A DNA stretch of 23,874 nucleotides, from positions 1 to 23,874 of the forward strand of contig JAKCWW010007025.1 in the NCBI GenBank assembly GCA_026260175.1, read 5' to 3'. Made by a program: the position numbers and the translations under genes. Positions 1 through 10,448 of this stretch are shown here, piece by piece (position 1 is the stretch's first letter; every line of letters begins with the position of its first letter). Below the pieces are notes generated by a model. It was not told the DNA's origin and made no database searches. It was given only the letters and a program-made list of their open reading frames with translations. This stretch comes from Reticulitermes lucifugus (Eukaryota > Arthropoda > Insecta > Blattodea > Rhinotermitidae).

Positions 1-28
1 GCCACCGGGTGAAAACCCAATTGCAGTA

Positions 29-59
<31 letters not shown>
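1..59. repeat. AAT-trinucleotide microsatellite with repeat-derived flank
   Basis: About nine to ten AAT/TAA units run from roughly 27 to 59, preceded by a short flank (ccaccgggtgaaaaccc). A simple-repeat tail after a fixed flank is a common 3' end for a retroposed element, so this may be the end of an element starting outside the window. The element cannot be identified from this fragment. Confidence 0.8.
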
Positions 60-110
60 TTGTATGGGCTAACGTATTAATTTCACATGGAAAACCTGTG
101 TGATTGCAAA

Positions 111-151
111 ATTCCTGATGATGATCCTGCAGGACCGAAACATGTCGGAAT
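111..151 (+). ncRNA. Hammerhead ribozyme motif, Penelope/retrozyme type
   Basis: The invariant core CTGATGA is at 115-121. Helix II is GATCC (123-127) with GGACC (132-136), one A.C mismatch, and loop TGCA. The GAA follows at 137-139. Helix III is the self-complementary ACATGT (140-145), then C146 as the cleavage nucleotide. Helix I is short: C114, T113 and T112 against G147, G148 and A149, with one G.U pair. Helix III of this kind is typical of hammerheads in Penelope-like elements, thought to act as dimers. One extra T (122) separates the core from helix II. Activity is not shown by sequence; the weak helix I is the main doubt. Confidence 0.6.
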
Positions 152-823
152 AACGTAGGGGGACCATTTACACCCATTTGTGTGTATTTGGATGGTTTTT
201 ATTTTTAATATACAATTACGGTAATATATGTATCTATAGCTACGTGTTCCATAAAGCATCTGAGAGACTAACAGCTTCTCTAGAATGACATTGCTCTTGT
301 GATTGAGTAGCCTATACGGTAGCTTTCCTTCCCAGGAACCGCTCCGTCACAATTTATGTATCCATGAATCGAGCACAAACATTTTAAAATAGCAAACGTG
401 CCGGGATGCCTGCTGTTTTGTGCTACGGCTAACACGTGAAATTAAGAATGCCCTACAGGAAGGAAAAGTCCGTCCGCTTGTTTCAGATTAGTACCCTCTT
501 GATAGCATGCTACGAAACGTGGTACCGGAGACAACAATACGACTTTACAGAGGAATTTAATGAGCACTTTAAAAGACAGCAATTCCGGCGACAACCTGCG
601 TCAATCGTGAGCCGAAGTTCGACGTTTCGAAGACCTTCTCTGTCTCCATCATCAGTGAATGATACAGGATTACTGTGTTAAAGATGTTGCTCATGCACAC
701 AGCTACAGTGTCATCGAGGACAACCGATGGCCCATGAAAGGCAGTGGACAGAGTCCAGTGTAAACACACCTCAGCAGCATCCACCTCCTCTTTGTTTTAA
801 CCTGGTTCGTTGGGTCACAGTGG
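152..823. other. No gene recognised; AT-rich sequence
   Basis: Reading frames here are short, overlap on both strands and encode nothing familiar. A frame at 436-681 (81 codons) has no recognisable domain and no convincing flanking splice signals. The sequence just after 151 may be the remainder of the element carrying the hammerhead motif. Confidence 0.5.
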
Positions 824-857
824 CCCATCTATGAGACGTTTTCACACAGGAAATAAC

Positions 858-1060
858 TCTATGAAACACATGTTTACAGGCCACATACAAGTTCATCAAA
901 CAAATGTTTTCAGCGTACATACAAGTTTACAAATCACAAGTCTTCGGTTGGATACAACTTCACGAAGTAAATGTTTGCAGGCCGAACAAAACTTCAATAA
1001 GCACGAGTTCTCAGGCTGAACATAGCTTCACGAAGCGCATGTTTTTACAGTTAACATTAC
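858..1060. repeat. Degenerate 34-bp minisatellite, six copies
   Basis: Six diverged units align head to tail: 858-891, 892-925, 926-958 (33 bp), 959-992, 993-1026 and 1027-1060. Units typically start ttca(c/t)gaa, contain aaatgttt and then cagg, and end acatacaag or gaacaaaac. A seventh, weaker unit may precede at about 824. The two overlapping + frames here (810-1019 and 904-1101) are products of the array and not genes. Confidence 0.75.
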
Positions 1061-1878
1061 ACTTTGTTTTTATCCCGCTGTCACAACTCGCCGCGCACTA
1101 ACTGTCACTGTAGCGCAAACAAACCCATAAACACAACTTTAGGAGGCGACGGGCTGCCATCGCGAGGTTCGGGGCTCGCATCTCCCAGGTAAGTGTAAGC
1201 CTACCTTAAAATAGGTCATCTTCCCAGTCAGCTAATCTTTGCCAGACTAAAATCATCATGGAATTTATAAAGGTCGTAGAAAAAAATTGGGTGTTAAAAC
1301 ACAGATAAAAGCATGTCGCCAAAGATATCGACTGATGTTTTGTCGCTTTACTCACTCACTGGATTAAAATGACCCGACAGTTCATAAAGGAGGTCACGGC
1401 CGCTGCATCTCATGCCGTACTCAACTCACATTTAATAATCAAGGCTAAACTAAATACTAATTGGAATAGTATTAACTTTCCAGTCGATGAAAAGACGTTA
1501 AACAAGCGTATCTATAAGTTGTCTTTAGGAGTCCGGAGTCAGTCGGATGAGTCGGACTTCCTTTCCATGAAGTCGAACCGAAAAAAAAGAAACGCGCAAT
1601 TTCGCTTCACATCTGCGCTCTCTAGAAAACTGAGTCGTAGAAATTTGTTGGTACACTAAATAACTGTAGTGACTGATAAAAAGACTGTGAAATTACTCAA
1701 GTAAATGAAAATAATGGCGACATAAAGGGCTACGAGTTGAATATTAAATATTTTACGGCCCAAAGGAGAAAGTACTAATATACTTCTCAGCTTTCAGATT
1801 CCAAGGGGCTGCATCTGCTGGATAAGGTCACACGGAATATGCCGGTGTCTTGCTTTTTAGGTATAGGTCTATTAGCCA
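1061..1878. other. No gene recognised; isolated strong splice-donor-like site
   Basis: The only notable item is a GC-rich stretch at 1141-1190 ending in CAG followed by GTAAGTG, a near-consensus 5' splice site with GT at 1189-1190. No coding frame leading into it can be recognised, so it could be a non-coding exon or chance. A 96-codon frame at 1369-1659 has no recognisable domain. A near-palindrome built on GTCCG/CGGAC lies at about 1527-1562. Confidence 0.4.
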
Positions 1879-2051
1879 ACCTCAATTACGCCACCCTATC
1901 TCTGGGTAGTTGATTCCCGACATTTCGAAACACGGTAGTGGTCTTATCCCACATTCATCTTTGGACTTCTCGACCCTTGAATATGAGACCACTCTGTTTT
2001 CCCGAAACGTCGGTAAACAAGTACCCAGTGACGCGGCATCACATCCCAGAA
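1879..2051. repeat. Palindromic repeat with hammerhead-derived arms
   Basis: The left arm (about 1879-1929) is an imperfect reverse complement of the right arm (about 2001-2051), which ends in the family terminus CACATCCCAGAA. The right arm keeps the 3' half of the hammerhead signature: GAA at 2004-2006, ACGT at 2007-2010, C2011, then GGTAA. The left arm holds the inverted equivalent. The 5' core is decayed: CTTGAAT at about 1976-1982 stands where CTGAAGA is expected. Confidence 0.65.
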
Positions 2052-2882
2052 TATCGAATATAAATTTTACAATGATGAATTATAGGCATTAAATTTACAT
2101 TCAAATTTTATATTAGTCTCACCGTGCGTATTTCACAGTTCACTGTTTATAAAACACATTCAAATGTTTCAGCATAAAAGAACTGCTGTTATTTCTACGT
2201 TTCTAACTTCAATTGTATTTTGATCCCTGATCCGGGTACGAACTTGCGCATGCGGATAACGATCGTGAAGATCAGGATCGGATGCGGATATTGCTTTTTT
2301 CGTACGCGCAGGAGTCTAGAGATGGCAGCCGGCGGCTCTCAACTGTTGAAAACGTGCGAACGGTCGTCCACTTCTTCGCCCGAAGACGCAACGTCCGTCC
2401 TCCTAACGTATGTGACCTACGAAGAGTATCGGCACCTAAGATGTTGACCAGATTTCATGACATTCGGAATGGGGGTTCTTTATACAAGTTGTTAGGCTGG
2501 TCTGAGTTCATGAAAATCATTGCAGTGACAGTCATAGGTTACTTAACGTCATAGGTAATTTATACCCGTAGTTTCCATACTTTTTGGCGTATTTAAATAA
2601 AATTTGGTACAGGAAATCTCCTCATAATGCCTTTCAGCAGTTACGACTTTCGTGACAACCGGTGCAGTGAAAGTCGTATAATACTGACGGATGTACAGGG
2701 AATTTTCCCGCATTTTCTACTTTTTATCCGATGTGGAAAAAAAAAATCAGGTACTAGAAATGTCCACAAAACTTGCTGTAGTGATTGTGAGTTTCGCTAC
2801 GTCATACAAGTTTTCAGGTTTTCACAGTCGGTGTTGCTCACATGGTGATATTTTTTGTTTACACCGAGTGGGATAGGCCTAA
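2052..2882. other. No gene recognised; contains a GC-richer island at 2220-2450
   Basis: Most of the stretch is AT-rich. Positions 2220-2450 are visibly richer in G, C and CpG and stay open in two + frames. The frame 2220-2447 includes MAAGGSQLLKTC, which does not match any family I recognise. It may be an exon, a promoter island or a young insertion. The remainder shows no signal. Confidence 0.4.
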
Positions 2883-3025
2883 GGTTGTTCCGAAGATTCG
2901 AAGAAAATTACTACCTCCACTTTCAGGACTTCTCACTTATGTTCCAGTGAACGCTGAATTCATCTGAAATAAATTCAGTCACCCTAACGATGGAGGCAGT
3001 ACTTTCCTTCGAAGCGTCGGAACAA
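2883..3025. repeat. Palindromic repeat, arms about 43 bp, hammerhead-derived
   Basis: The arm at 2883-2927 is an imperfect inverted copy of 2982-3025, roughly 80 per cent identical by eye, separated by about 55 bp. The right arm reads gatggaggcagtac, then ttcGAAGCGTCGGaacaa, which aligns with the hammerhead-bearing arms elsewhere in the window. The core is decayed on both strands (CTAACGA on +, CTGAAAG on -), so catalysis is not expected. Confidence 0.65.
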
Positions 3026-3311
3026 ATTTATCTCACACAATGCAAGAACACAAAAATTCTTCTTCTAGATACTTCCTTCAGGATTCCAGTCCAGTGCGTC
3101 CCTTTGTGTCCTTCATATTCCTTTCCGTACAGTTATGTTCAACCCACTTCCATTTCGTTATTTTAATTTGCTATATAATTACTTCCTAGTACGATTTCTT
3201 CCAAACATTGCACACTGAAAATATTTTGCATTTTTATTTTTGAATTCGGCCAAGACAAGAGAGTGTCTCTCGATGCAGCCTTGTCAACTGGGTCAGAAGT
3301 ATGATGTAGAA
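3026..3311. other. No feature seen
   Basis: AT-rich sequence with no gene-like frame, tandem repeat or long inverted repeat that I can identify. Confidence 0.4.
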
Positions 3312-3440
3312 TAGTGTTTCTGAAACTTTTTGAGCCACAAACCAGATTAGGCCTATAACTCTGTGTCGCGACACCAGCAGTCAGAAATAAAGATAGGTGT
3401 ACAATAAAGAAATACGAAACTTTAAATTATAACAAACGTG
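3312..3440 (+). mobile_element. hAT-like transposon end fragment
   Basis: The stretch TAGTGTTTCTGAAACTTTTT at 3312-3331 resembles the terminal sequence of many hAT elements (cagtg, ttctcaaact, tttt) and is followed by a CGCGAC-rich segment typical of their subterminal region. No transposase frame and no matching far end with target duplication were found, so this is a scrap. Family assignment is from memory of hAT termini. Confidence 0.4.
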
Positions 3441-4382
3441 TCGTTTTTATTATTTAATTAAATGAAGACAAAGATATATGCATTTACATACTTCCGCGTG
3501 AGCCTGATTTTAATATTGTGACCAAGTCTTCGTGTTCTTTTAAATTTGAATTTTTCCGTGTTTTGCAAGGCATGCCTCAAACTGAGAAAAATTTTCCAAC
3601 CTTACGATAATTTCGGCGATAAAAGATAATTTTGTTTGGCTGATCTGATAATTTTTTGTTGAGAGGCTGGCAACCCTGGTAGTCAATGTTCTGTGTCATT
3701 TTTGTAATGCTATGTTCAAGCGGATATTGCTGTAATGTCACTGTAAGTGACTACATTTAATAAACACTGCTTTTAATACACTTGTCAAAGTAGTGTAGGT
3801 TAATAAGTAGGTTCATGCAATTGTTTCGCGACCAAAATTTGGGTCGCAACACATAGGTTGATAAGCTCAGATATAGCCGATATAAGCAACAAAATTACAG
3901 CTTTATTTAAAGAAAAACTCTTCCCTGCGGAGTGCTTATTAAAATAGATCCCTTCCGCCAGTCTACCTTTACAGAATAGCTGTATTTGAATTTGATAATT
4001 ATAAAACATAAAGGCAGCGGAATTTTTCTGCTCTGCAAACATATCCGAAATTTAGTGCCGATATATAACAATCAAAAATGGTCTCCCGAATACTCGCATA
4101 TTCTCGATGTCTGTCAATGTCCCTGCTTAAGGTGATTAATACTGTGAACTCCTGTGACTGAATATGAATTTTTGCGGAAACCTGTGAAGTAAGGTTTACT
4201 TTTGGTGCAAACATTAAATGATACGTTTAAACACAATTTTTTTAAAAGAAATATAATACGAACATTTATGGAAGAACAAAATTTGGTGATTTTTAATGAA
4301 AGTAAACCCAATGTCAATTACACATAAAGATGGGGAGGAAAATGAGAAAGCAATTGAAAATAATTATAAATGAAATGTGTAG
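3441..4382. other. No gene recognised; AT-rich, one short palindrome at 3828-3847
   Basis: The hairpin at 3828-3847 pairs GCGACC with GGTCGC around AAA/TTT and may belong to the hAT-like debris on either side. Frames on the minus strand (3800-4317) overlap one another and carry no recognisable domain. Confidence 0.4.
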
Positions 4383-4600
4383 GCGGAACCCCTGAAAATG
4401 TCCTGCGGAACCCTTAGGGACGAACCTCAGTGCTCGACGAAGTACAGTTTCAACATCACAGAATTAAATGAAACTTCCTCCTACATGGACTATAATACAT
4501 TTTCTACATGCATGTGTACGCTTATATCAGGCCCGTTCAACCCGCAGCTTGTGGGTAACATGTTGTCCGCGAATGCTGCCCATGACACAGTGTTATTTTG
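4383..4600. mobile_element. Decayed DNA-transposon fragments
   Basis: The repeated phrase GCGGAACCC at 4383-4415 (GCGGAACCCCTG, then TGCGGAACCCTTAGGG) and the stretch at 4530-4600 (CCGTTCAACCCGC, then GCGAATGCTGCCCATG) resemble subterminal sequences of common hAT-type elements. The frame at 4398-4607 is a by-product. Identification rests on recollection; a repeat-library search would decide. Confidence 0.35.
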
Positions 4601-4960
4601 CCCGTAGAGACATTTGAAATGAGAAAAGGTCTTTTACCACTTAAGGCCGAAGCAATTTTGAAAACTTACGAGCTGTTTATTTATGAAGACATATAATACA
4701 TTACTAATTCTTTTTGTAGAAATATTCTAAAAACTGGTACTGTTGATTGTCTAATAGTTTTAGTAAAATTCTTCCATTATCTGATAAATTTTCAAACACG
4801 TAATTTAATCAAATAGTAATATTTGAGGTTTAAAATGTGACAATAATTTGCTTGTGGTCTTCCGAGTTATGAAAAGAAAACCCAGGGACTAAAATGACGA
4901 AATTATTCATAATCTCACCTCGCAGAAGCAACGGGGCGCTGGGGGGGGGGTGGTGGTTGA
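4601..4960. other. Upstream flank of twist, no feature seen except a G10 tract
   Basis: AT-rich until about 4920, then a run of ten G at 4941-4950 directly before the candidate TATA box. No gene-like frame. I looked for Dorsal-type sites (GGG, four or five A/T, CC) and found no convincing one. Confidence 0.4.
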
Positions 4961-4963
4961 ATT

Positions 4964-4973
4964 TATATAAAAA
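4964..4973 (+). promoter_or_regulatory. Candidate TATA box upstream of twist
   Basis: TATATAAAAA sits 460 bp upstream of the first twist ATG, on the coding strand, just after a G-rich tract. A start about 30 bp downstream (near 4995) would give a 5' leader of about 440 nt. An alternative initiator TCAGTT lies at 5208-5213. In an AT-rich genome a lone TATA motif is weak evidence, so only transcript 5' ends could confirm it. Confidence 0.3.
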
Positions 4974-5275
4974 CCATCCCACAAGACTATAACAGCAGAG
5001 TAGAGATTTTGTTTCCGGCGAGAAGCTTTGAAATATAGTGACATAAGACTTATTTTCGCAGATCAACATCACATTCATTAATGCCGGGTTAGAAGTATGA
5101 GCGCCTTGCGGGGGCCGTGGGAGGGGCAAAAGGAGGATCTTCTTGTCCCCTTCGACCAATAGGAGAAAAAGAAGCTTTCAAGAAAATCTGGTGTAACTTC
5201 CTTGGCTTCAGTTCCGCTCAGGATAGTGACTGGTGTGAGTTACGGCGTGTTCACAGCTAGTGAGTCTTGCGTCCC

Positions 5276-6530
<1,255 letters not shown>

Positions 6531-6989
6531 TCTAAAGGCTGGACCTCTAGGAAACTGCAAAGCACCAATACCCAGGAAGCAACCTCGTGCCCTGACGAAG
6601 CATCCCTCGCTTCTCATAAGCGTTGGCAAAAGAACCGTAATTTTATTGTCTAACATAGCACTGCAGCCTAGTCAGTTTGAGGGAGTCAGAAAAGAGGGTG
6701 CTGAGGAGAATATTTGGACCTAAGTGGCAGGAAGTAATGGGAGGCTGGAGAGAATTGTATAGTGAGACATGTGCTCTTTGCCAAATATTATTAGGGGGAT
6801 TAAATAGACGATGACGTGAAGACCAAAACAGTTAGCACGCATGAGGGAGAAGCAAAATGTACCAATTTCAGCTGGAAGGCTTAAAGAAAAGAGACAGTTT
6901 CGGAAAACAAGGTGTAGGGGGGGATAATAGCAAGATATTAACGCAATCAGATGTGGTTACCAACACTTAGGAGGAACACACTGAACAGA

Positions 6990-7070
6990 AAAATCTTTCC
7001 TATTCTGGGAACCGAACCACGAATCCGCTGTTGTGAAGCCCGTACCCTATTCGCTATAGCTAACATGGTT
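6990..7070 (-). mobile_element. tRNA-like SINE head fragment
   Basis: On the minus strand a box A-like stretch (TTAGCTATAGCG, about 7056-7067) is followed by a box B-like GTGGTTCGGTTCC (about 7001-7013) at tRNA-like spacing. No cloverleaf can be drawn confidently, so a SINE remnant is likelier than a tRNA gene. Confidence 0.35.
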
Positions 7071-7159
7071 CACAGTGTGTATCTGTAATGGAGTTAAATT
7101 TGCAATATAGTTATTTTTGTATGATATAAAACTCGGTGGTATCTTTTTGTGCCACCTGT

Positions 7160-7241
7160 TCTTAACACTACAAAACTATGCATCTTACCCATGTAGTGCA
7201 TTTAGTGTTTCATATGATCCCCAGATTAAAAAGAGATTATT
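7160..7241 (-). repeat. Dispersed repeat family F, copy 1 (inverted)
   Basis: On the minus strand this reads ATCATATGAAACAC, then AAATGCACTACATGGGTAA, matching the + strand copy near 21709-21745. It is the only one of five copies in inverted orientation. Confidence 0.5.
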
Positions 7242-7822
7242 TCCCTTAACAACATCAACCGATTGGTCTTTGTAATTACAGTCGGTGATGTAAAATCAAA
7301 ACATAATACAAACTAACAGTCTTACAAACATGACTATTATATATATTATCAAAAAATAAAATCGTAGCGAAACTATAACCTCCATGCTCAAACATTATAT
7401 TGAGGTCTTAAAACCTACACGGAATTTAGAACGATACACAAGGCAAGTGTCGGCTTAAGAACAAATATTACTAACAAATCTTACTAATTTTTAAATCTTT
7501 TGGTTTGCTGATTTTAAAATAAGTAGAGAGAACTATCATTAAATTTCACAACACAGTTTCCAAGTATAACATTTTTAAGAATAACATTGATATATATACA
7601 TTCAGTTCGAACCTCACAACCAAAATGTATGCTCCCATTGAAAGGACTAATCGGTTAATGTAGGGTCCACACATTTTCGAAAGTCTAGCAGTCACCTCAA
7701 AATTTTAATTAGCAGAAGGGTGACATGACACAAGCTCCGTACTGAAGACGCACTAATATTAAGCACCAGGGCGACCTGGCACCCGGAATTTTTAGGCTCC
7801 TGTATTAATGTGCTATACAGGG

Positions 7823-7945
7823 GAAAAATGCTGTTCAATGTGAGAATCATACGCAACACTAAGTACACTGTGTGAATGAAATGCGGATACTTATTTTTAA
7901 ACGTGGCGGTACACACACTGACCACTGGGCTTTAAAGAGTTAAAG
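7823..7945 (+). repeat. Dispersed repeat family F, copy 2
   Basis: Core AATGTGAGAATCATACGCAA at 7838-7857, then ACACTGTGTGAATGAAATGC, ending with GGGCTTTAAAGAGTTAA. The same order of blocks occurs at 14439-14594 and near 21700-21810. Confidence 0.55.
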
Positions 7946-8030
7946 ACAGTACGAAGTATGAAACAAGCAATTTACTAAAGGGAAACGCGAGACTTTTGGT
8001 TCTTGGGGTGGTGACTGTGACTATTACTAT

Positions 8031-8199
8031 CTTCTGGGATGTGCTGCCATGTAGTCTGTCAGACATTTAGCGACCCAGTGGTACGTACTGTCTCCGATTT
8101 CCAGAGTAGAGGAGACATCTACCCTGAGGATGGAGGCAGTACTTTTCAGTAATATTCCAGTAATATTCTACCAGACTACACGGTGTCACATCCCAGAAG
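8031..8199. repeat. 169-bp palindromic repeat with 28-bp terminal inverted repeats
   Basis: The left terminus CTTCTGGGATGTG (from 8031) and the right terminus (8172-8199, ending CACATCCCAGAAG) match at 24 of 28 positions when inverted. Inside, UCUACC precedes CTGAGGA (8124-8130) and then TGGAGGCAGTAC, the 5' half of a + strand hammerhead. The GAA half is gone, replaced by an exact 11-bp tandem duplication (cagtaatattc at 8147-8157 and 8158-8168). This copy should therefore be catalytically dead. No clear target duplication was seen. Confidence 0.75.
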
Positions 8200-8338
8200 T
8201 CAGTAATCGTTAAAGGGCAGGGATCCCTTGTCCTATCCTATACAATGTACAAATAAGCCGTCATAATTATTACTTAATAACCAACTAAAAACACATTCAC
8301 TTGAAACTATTTTATAGTTTATTAAATTCTCCTAAACT

Positions 8339-8382
8339 CCCCTACATATGTTTCGGTCTACTTATAGACCATCTTCAGGGGG
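8339..8382 (-). ncRNA. Hammerhead ribozyme, all core elements intact
   Basis: Read on the minus strand: helix I 5' strand CCCC (8379-8382); core CTGAAGA (8372-8378); one extra U (8371); helix II GGTCTA (8365-8370), loop TAAG, TAGACC (8355-8360), six perfect pairs; GAA (8352-8354); helix III ACATATGT (8344-8351), fully self-complementary; cleavage nucleotide A (8343), giving a GUA site; helix I 3' strand GGGG (8339-8342). Every invariant hammerhead position is present; position 7 (A here) is variable in the family. A self-complementary helix III suggests a dimeric form, as described for Penelope-like elements. It lies in the twist intron but antisense to it, so it cannot cut twist pre-mRNA. 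Confidence 0.8.
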
Positions 8383-8766
8383 TCACAAACTACACTTATT
8401 TCGCATCCATACGTTCAGTTAATTGCTATATGCAGTCTATATCACTTTTGTCTTATATGTAAGTTGTAATGACACTTTAAAACGGGTACACGTTTAAAAT
8501 TGTAAAACATATGTAAAACACTGTATAATAACTTAAAAGTCTTGTCACAGTTGTATGTACAAGGTTAAAATAGCAGCACAGTTGTCTTGTTGTCGCTCGT
8601 CATTGGCTAATTGATGCATAAAATCGTGGTTTTGTGTGTTCTGAAGATCGTATTTATATTGAGCTGTTTTGTTTCGTGTGCTGTCGTTGTTAGGGGTGCG
8701 AGCTGTTAGGTTGTCTAGTGGACTGTCCAGTCCACTAGACAACCTAACCACAATAACTTTGGACAT
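8383..8766 (-). mobile_element. Probable body of the ribozyme-bearing retroelement
   Basis: The minus-strand sequence upstream of the hammerhead (8766 down to 8383) has a short open frame (8545-8766) beginning inside the perfect hairpin at 8705-8748 and ending shortly before the ribozyme, without a recognisable domain. Position and orientation fit a 3' or terminal-repeat segment of a Penelope-like or retrozyme element. No reverse transcriptase or GIY-YIG motif is visible, so the assignment depends on the ribozyme alone. Confidence 0.35.
8705..8748. repeat. Perfect 20-bp inverted repeat with 4-nt loop
   Basis: gttaggttgtctagtggact at 8705-8724 is the exact reverse complement of 8729-8748, loop gtcc. 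In the twist pre-mRNA this would form a 20-bp stem. A perfect match in otherwise decayed repeat sequence implies a recent origin or inversion-type duplication. Confidence 0.95.
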
Positions 8767-8899
8767 GTACGTAAGGCAAAATTATTCTGGCACTTTGGCT
8801 CCCTTTGACTAATTAACTAGAAAGTCGTTAGAAGTAGGAAAAGTTTGCTGAGCTTAAAAGTGTGTACCCCACTTTTTCTCTACGTTTGTTGGGAAAAAT

Positions 8900-9170
8900 T
8901 TGGGTTCCAGTAAATATAAAGTGAGTTGCCCTCAACATGTGCCCAAAAATGCCTGGAGTACTTTAAGTAAAGTGGATGTTATTATAGCCCGATTTTAATT
9001 AAATTTGCCATGTGCTGTCAAGTTTCATTGAAACTGGCGGGTTCTGAATTTCATGAAAATCGGTTCAGCGGTTTTGGAGTTAATGAAAATCGGTTCAGCG
9101 GTTTTGGAGTTCATGAAAATTGGTTCAGCGGTTTTGGAGTTCATGACAGACCGAAATACCTAAGCTAATA
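8900..9170 (+). mobile_element. Retroelement 3'-end-like segment with 30-bp tandem repeat
   Basis: The sequence leading into the repeat and the repeat itself (gaaaatcggttcagcggttt, then tggagttcatgacagac) resembles a phrase common near the 3' ends of insect non-LTR elements. Three 30-bp copies stand at 9051-9080, 9081-9110 and 9111-9140 with two single-base differences, followed by a partial fourth. Confidence 0.45.
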
Positions 9171-9568
9171 CGCGTCGGACGCCGTGCTATATTTATTGCA
9201 CAAAGAAACAAATAATTTGCTGTCGCACGCTTGTGTTACACAACGTAACAATTCGATAGTCCTTGTACTGCAGCTACCAATCTCAATTTTCTCTTGTGTC
9301 GAAATGACAGTTCTAATGACAACCCGAAAATATGATCCTAGGCTTAGGCTACGTAACAAGATGGCGCGAATGTTGTATTTCCATAACAGAGTAGCTGATG
9401 TTGGAAGGGGAAAGGGACTTGCGAATATTTAAAAAGAAACTTAAAATATCCTTGCCAGGTAAATTTGCCAAGCCGTATAACATACGTAGACCCTGTTCAC
9501 AATGTCTATGAAGTTGCTACGTCTATCGGCTACGTAGAGACAAAATATTAGACGAAGGTTACCGCCTA

Positions 9569-9692
9569 TTGGAATGTGACACAGTGTAGTCTTGTAGCTA
9601 TATACCAATGTTTCAGAGGAATCTACATTTTCGATTGTCGAGTAGCGATGTTGGAAATTAGCTACCAGAATACTTAGCGTCGCATCCCAGAA
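9569..9692. repeat. Short palindromic repeat of the same family
   Basis: The left arm GGAATGTGACACAGTGTAG (from 9571) through AATGTTTCAGAGG matches the inverted right arm, which ends GCGTCGCATCCCAGAA at 9692. The central ribozyme half is missing, so only the two outer arms remain. Confidence 0.6.
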
Positions 9693-10448
9693 ATGGTTAC
9701 TCTTTTTACTCCATACCTTGCAAACCTCAAAAGCTCGCTCAGATGTAGGAAGCGACAAATGGAGAAAGCCCAGTTCATAAGAAAGAACAGTTGCAAAAAA
9801 GTGTGTGCGAAAAGCTGAACGCCATTTAACACAACTAATTGCCGATTAGTTTCCTCAGGCCTGACATGTAATGAAGTTTTGTTATTGTCTAATAGATTGA
9901 TCTCCTGTCGTAACACAGAGTCGAAGTAACGATGCACATACAAGATTCATTTCGTACAGGATGTAACCCAATATATCGTTTTGGTTAACCGGTTAACCAC
10001 GTAACTCTAACCACCATACACATGTGTAATACTTGCGGAGGTTAATTTTGAGTTCATTCCGATATATCGATAAATCCATTTAAAATTACCTGAGGAGAGG
10101 CATATGCCTATTCGGTACTCAGAAAATACTACCAGGGTAGACCAATCAAAACAAATGCAACTGGCCGGGTATGTAGCACGCATGGCACGCATGTTACCAA
10201 AATTTGATAGAACTGAAAGGATAAAATAATTTTAAAAACCTTGGAGTGGATAGGGGGATAATATTAAAATATGTCTTAAAGGAACTAGGGTGTCGCTCAA
10301 GACGCTTTCGATTCAGAGGCTCTTGCACACACTTTCATGAACCTTTGGAATAATGACAGGGCAGGGAATTGCCTGAACTGAGCTCGTGACTGATAGAAAA
10401 CATATAAGCCTATATATTATAAAATGTTGTGTAAATATGTGTGCTATG

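Noticed and set aside
858..1060. CRISPR-like array
   Set aside because: Units are contiguous, with no unique spacers, and the DNA is animal; it is a minisatellite.
8124..8168. Active hammerhead in the sense strand of the twist intron
   Set aside because: The 5' core is acceptable (CTGAGGA), but the GAA, helix III and helix I 3' strand are replaced by an 11-bp duplication, so it could not cut twist pre-mRNA.
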